NCBI RefSeq assembly: GCF_002368095.1
Contig: NZ_AP018227.1
Coordinates: forward strand, 844,001-908,000
Direction of reading: 5' to 3'
Length of the DNA stretch: 64,000 nt
Source of the DNA: Calothrix parasitica NIES-267
GTDB lineage: Bacteria > Cyanobacteriota > Cyanobacteriia > Cyanobacteriales > Nostocaceae
Below are positions 62,223 through 64,000 of the stretch, one piece after another. The translations under genes and the position numbers were made by a program. Position 1 is the first letter of the stretch, and each line of letters begins with the position of its first letter. The notes beneath the pieces are model-generated. The model was not told where the DNA came from, ran no database searches, and was given only the letters and a program-made list of their open reading frames with translations.

Positions 62223-64000
62223 TTACCAATTACAATTACTCGTTGTTTGAAAATTTGTATTTTGAGGAATATCAGCAACTAATAAAATTTCCCCATCTTT
62301 TGTTTTTATCCAACCTTGTGCTTCTACAATTTGTTTTATTGGTTCTTCTTTCTTAATTCTTCGTCTTGTTTGCGTTTTTATTTCTTCATTGTCATTTAAA
62401 GTTGCTAATTTTGTCCGATTTAATCTACCGCTTAAAGGTTCAGAAGGATTCGGTGGTAAACTACCAGTTCCGGTAATTGTGAAACTGCTTCGAGCGTAAC
62501 CTGGACTAGAACAAGTATCGACGATTTGGGTATCTTCTGCTGTTGTTGGTAACTGAACTAAGCCACTATTAATGTCAGACCGAGGTGTAATCACTTCTAC
62601 CGTACCGCTTGAATCTTCAGTCGCACCCGTAGCGGTAATATCGCTTTGAGGAGTGGGTTGAGAGCGAAACTGGGTTCCAAACACACCTTCAGCATTAATC
62701 CGTACATTTCCACCAAGGAAGTTTTCCGAATTAGCGCTAATGTCGCTATTTTCATTAGCAATTAGCAAATCCGTATCAATGTTGATGTTACCACCGACAA
62801 CATTTTCCCCCGTCGCATTAGTGGAAATATTGCTTCCACGACGCATGATTAATTCTCGTGAATTGATATTTATTGTTGCTTGTTCTGTATCTGAATCAAT
62901 TTCATTATTACCTGTATTGGCACTAAGTAAAGCATTATTATTTAAACGGATAGAATCGGCATTTATAATTAAATTTCCCGCTGTTCCCGTACCAAGACTC
63001 TCCACACTTAACTTTGCTTTATTTTCAATCTGTAAAATATCCGCGTTGACTGTTAAATTTCCTGCATCTCCTGTTGAATTTGGCTCTGCTGAGGTAAACA
63101 AACCGCTAGAAAATTCATTATCTTTAGTAGTACCAATTAATTGTATATTATCGGCATCAACACTCAGATTTCCACCTTTACCTTCCCCAAATGTACTAGC
63201 ACCAATTTGTCCTCCATCTTTGACTAGTAAGCGATTGGTTTTAATCGTTAATTCTCCCGCATCTCCTGTTGAATTTGGCTCTGCGGATGCAGACAGAATA
63301 CTAAGCAATGAACCATTTTCACTTGTTCCAATTAATTGTATATCCGTAGCATCAATATTCAGATTTCCACCTTTACCTTCCCCACGTGTGTTAGCACTCA
63401 CCCTTGCCCCATCTTTAACTAATAAGGTATTAGATTTAATGGTTAATTCCCCTGCATTTCCTATTGAATTTGGCTCTGTTGAAGCAAACAAACCACTAAA
63501 AAACTGACCATCTTTACTTGTTCCTATTATTTGTATATCATCAGCATCAACAGTTAAATTACCACCTTTACCTTGCCCAAGTGTACTAGCAGCAATTTGT
63601 CCCCCATCCTTGACTAGTAAGCGATTAGTTTTAATAGTTAATTCCCCTGCATCTCCTGTTGAATTTGGCTCCGCTGATGCAGATAAAGCGCTAATATCTG
63701 AACCATCTTCACTTGTTCCTATTATTTGTATATCATCGGCATCAATTGTTAAATTACCACCCCTCCCTTGCCCAAATGTATTAGAATTAATTCCCGCTCC
63801 ATCTTTGACTAATAATGTATTAGTTCTAATCGTTAAATTTCCTGCATCTCCTGTTAAATTGCTCCCTGCAAAAGCAGATAAAGCACTAGACCGCGAACCA
63901 TCTTTACTTACACCAATTAGTTCCACATTCTGGGCATCAACGGTTAAATTTCCTCCCTTACCTCTACCTAATGTACTGGCTGTTATAACTGCTCCATTTT
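62223..64000 (-). CDS. Two-partner secretion exoprotein, C-terminal part (runs off the window edge)
   Basis: The frame is open to the end of the window (NGAVITASTLGRGKGGNLTV precedes the first possible start at 63926), so at least 592 codons of a longer gene are seen; the TPS domain must lie beyond 64000. The visible part has five 65-residue repeats of the form IQIIGTSxDG...TGDAGELTIKTNxLLVKDG, then shorter beta-helix turns and the conserved C-terminus (TITGTGSLPPNP, EAQGWIKTKDGEILLVA). The only cysteines are a C-terminal pair (DTCSSPG and SNCNW). A surface or secreted adhesin, probably exported by the TpsB at 39677. CCAATTA heptamers overlap the stop. Confidence 0.88.
   Translation of the reverse strand, partial: NGAVITASTLGRGKGGNLTVDAQNVELIGVSKDGSRSSALSAFAGSNLTGDAGNLTIRTNTLLVKDGAGINSNTFGQGRGGNLTIDADDIQIIGTSEDGSDISALSASAEPNSTGDAGELTIKTNRLLVKDGGQIAASTLGQGKGGNLTVDADDIQIIGTSKDGQFFSGLFASTEPNSIGNAGELTIKSNTLLVKDGARVSANTRGEGKGGNLNIDATDIQLIGTSENGSLLSILSASAEPNSTGDAGELTIKTNRLLVKDGGQIGASTFGEGKGGNLSVDADNIQLIGTTKDNEFSSGLFTSAEPNSTGDAGNLTVNADILQIENKAKLSVESLGTGTAGNLIINADSIRLNNNALLSANTGNNEIDSDTEQATININSRELIMRRGSNISTNATGENVVGGNINIDTDLLIANENSDISANSENFLGGNVRINAEGVFGTQFRSQPTPQSDITATGATEDSSGTVEVITPRSDINSGLVQLPTTAEDTQIVDTCSSPGYARSSFTITGTGSLPPNPSEPLSGRLNRTKLATLNDNEEIKTQTRRRIKKEEPIKQIVEAQGWIKTKDGEILLVADIPQNTNFQTTSNCNW

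Noticed and set aside
62048-62356. 102-codon frame considered as a RiPP precursor next to the exporter
   Set aside because: It runs through the duplicated repeat and into antisense tpsA; no leader-like sequence or GG site.
62740-63507. A 255-codon + strand frame
   Set aside because: It lies fully antisense to the repetitive tpsA and has repeat-derived low-complexity composition; it is a shadow.

Overview
The window looks like chromosomal DNA of a filamentous, probably heterocyst-forming cyanobacterium (Nostocales, Calothrix/Rivularia/Scytonema-like). The evidence is indirect but consistent. The DNA is AT-rich, contains a few HIP1 octamers (GCGATCGC), many heptanucleotide tandem repeats (STRRs) between genes, and several families of palindromic or MITE-like repeats. 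It also carries cyanobacterium-typical families: DUF928, DUF1517, CHASE2 kinases, zinc-ribbon Ser/Thr kinases with an FGE-sulfatase tail, pentapeptide/WD40 proteins and TPR-CHAT proteins. I recognise no rRNA, tRNA, CRISPR array or replication origin.

Layout. (1) 0-20 kb: a signalling and secretion region. A DUF928 protein sits 11 nt ahead of a CHASE2 hybrid histidine kinase, followed by a REC-histidine kinase, a decayed ISAs1-type insertion sequence, an MFS transporter, a complete two-partner-secretion exoprotein (TpsA), an exported TPR-CHAT protease-like protein, a Ser/Thr kinase-FGE fusion, a HAMP histidine kinase and a convergent DUF1517 protein. (2) 22-35 kb: a Wzx/Wzy-type exopolysaccharide cluster, all on the + strand: Alg14-like and Alg13-like glycosyltransferase halves, a Wzc-like co-polymerase, a Wzy-like polymerase, four more glycosyltransferases, a Wzx-like flippase and an acyltransferase. 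No priming transferase or Wza-like pore is visible. (3) 35-47 kb: a second DUF928/CHAT/TPS/CHASE2 set: DUF928, TPR-CHAT (minus), the TpsB outer-membrane translocator, a tpsA pseudogene that has lost most of its secretion domain, then a response regulator and CHASE2 kinase pair. (4) 47-54 kb: a leucine-rich-variant repeat protein, a pentapeptide-WD40 protein, and a minus-strand MoxR ATPase/VWA pair with a hairpin array between its genes. (5) 54-64 kb: a GNAT acetyltransferase, an unusual class-I glutamine-amidotransferase-like protein, two NHLM/NHLP-type peptide-export ABC transporters (one with a C39 peptidase domain), a 192-bp duplicated repeat block, and a third tpsA that runs off the right edge.

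How the genes may work together. DUF928, CHASE2 kinases, exported CHAT proteins and TPS components occur on both sides of the polysaccharide cluster. This suggests a cell-surface module: CHASE2 kinases sense the outside, TpsB exports adhesins, and periplasmic CHAT proteins may process surface proteins. That reading is inference. The intergenic DNA is unusually rich in mobile palindromes, including one MITE with an exact 8-bp target duplication and a palindrome family whose two arms vary together.
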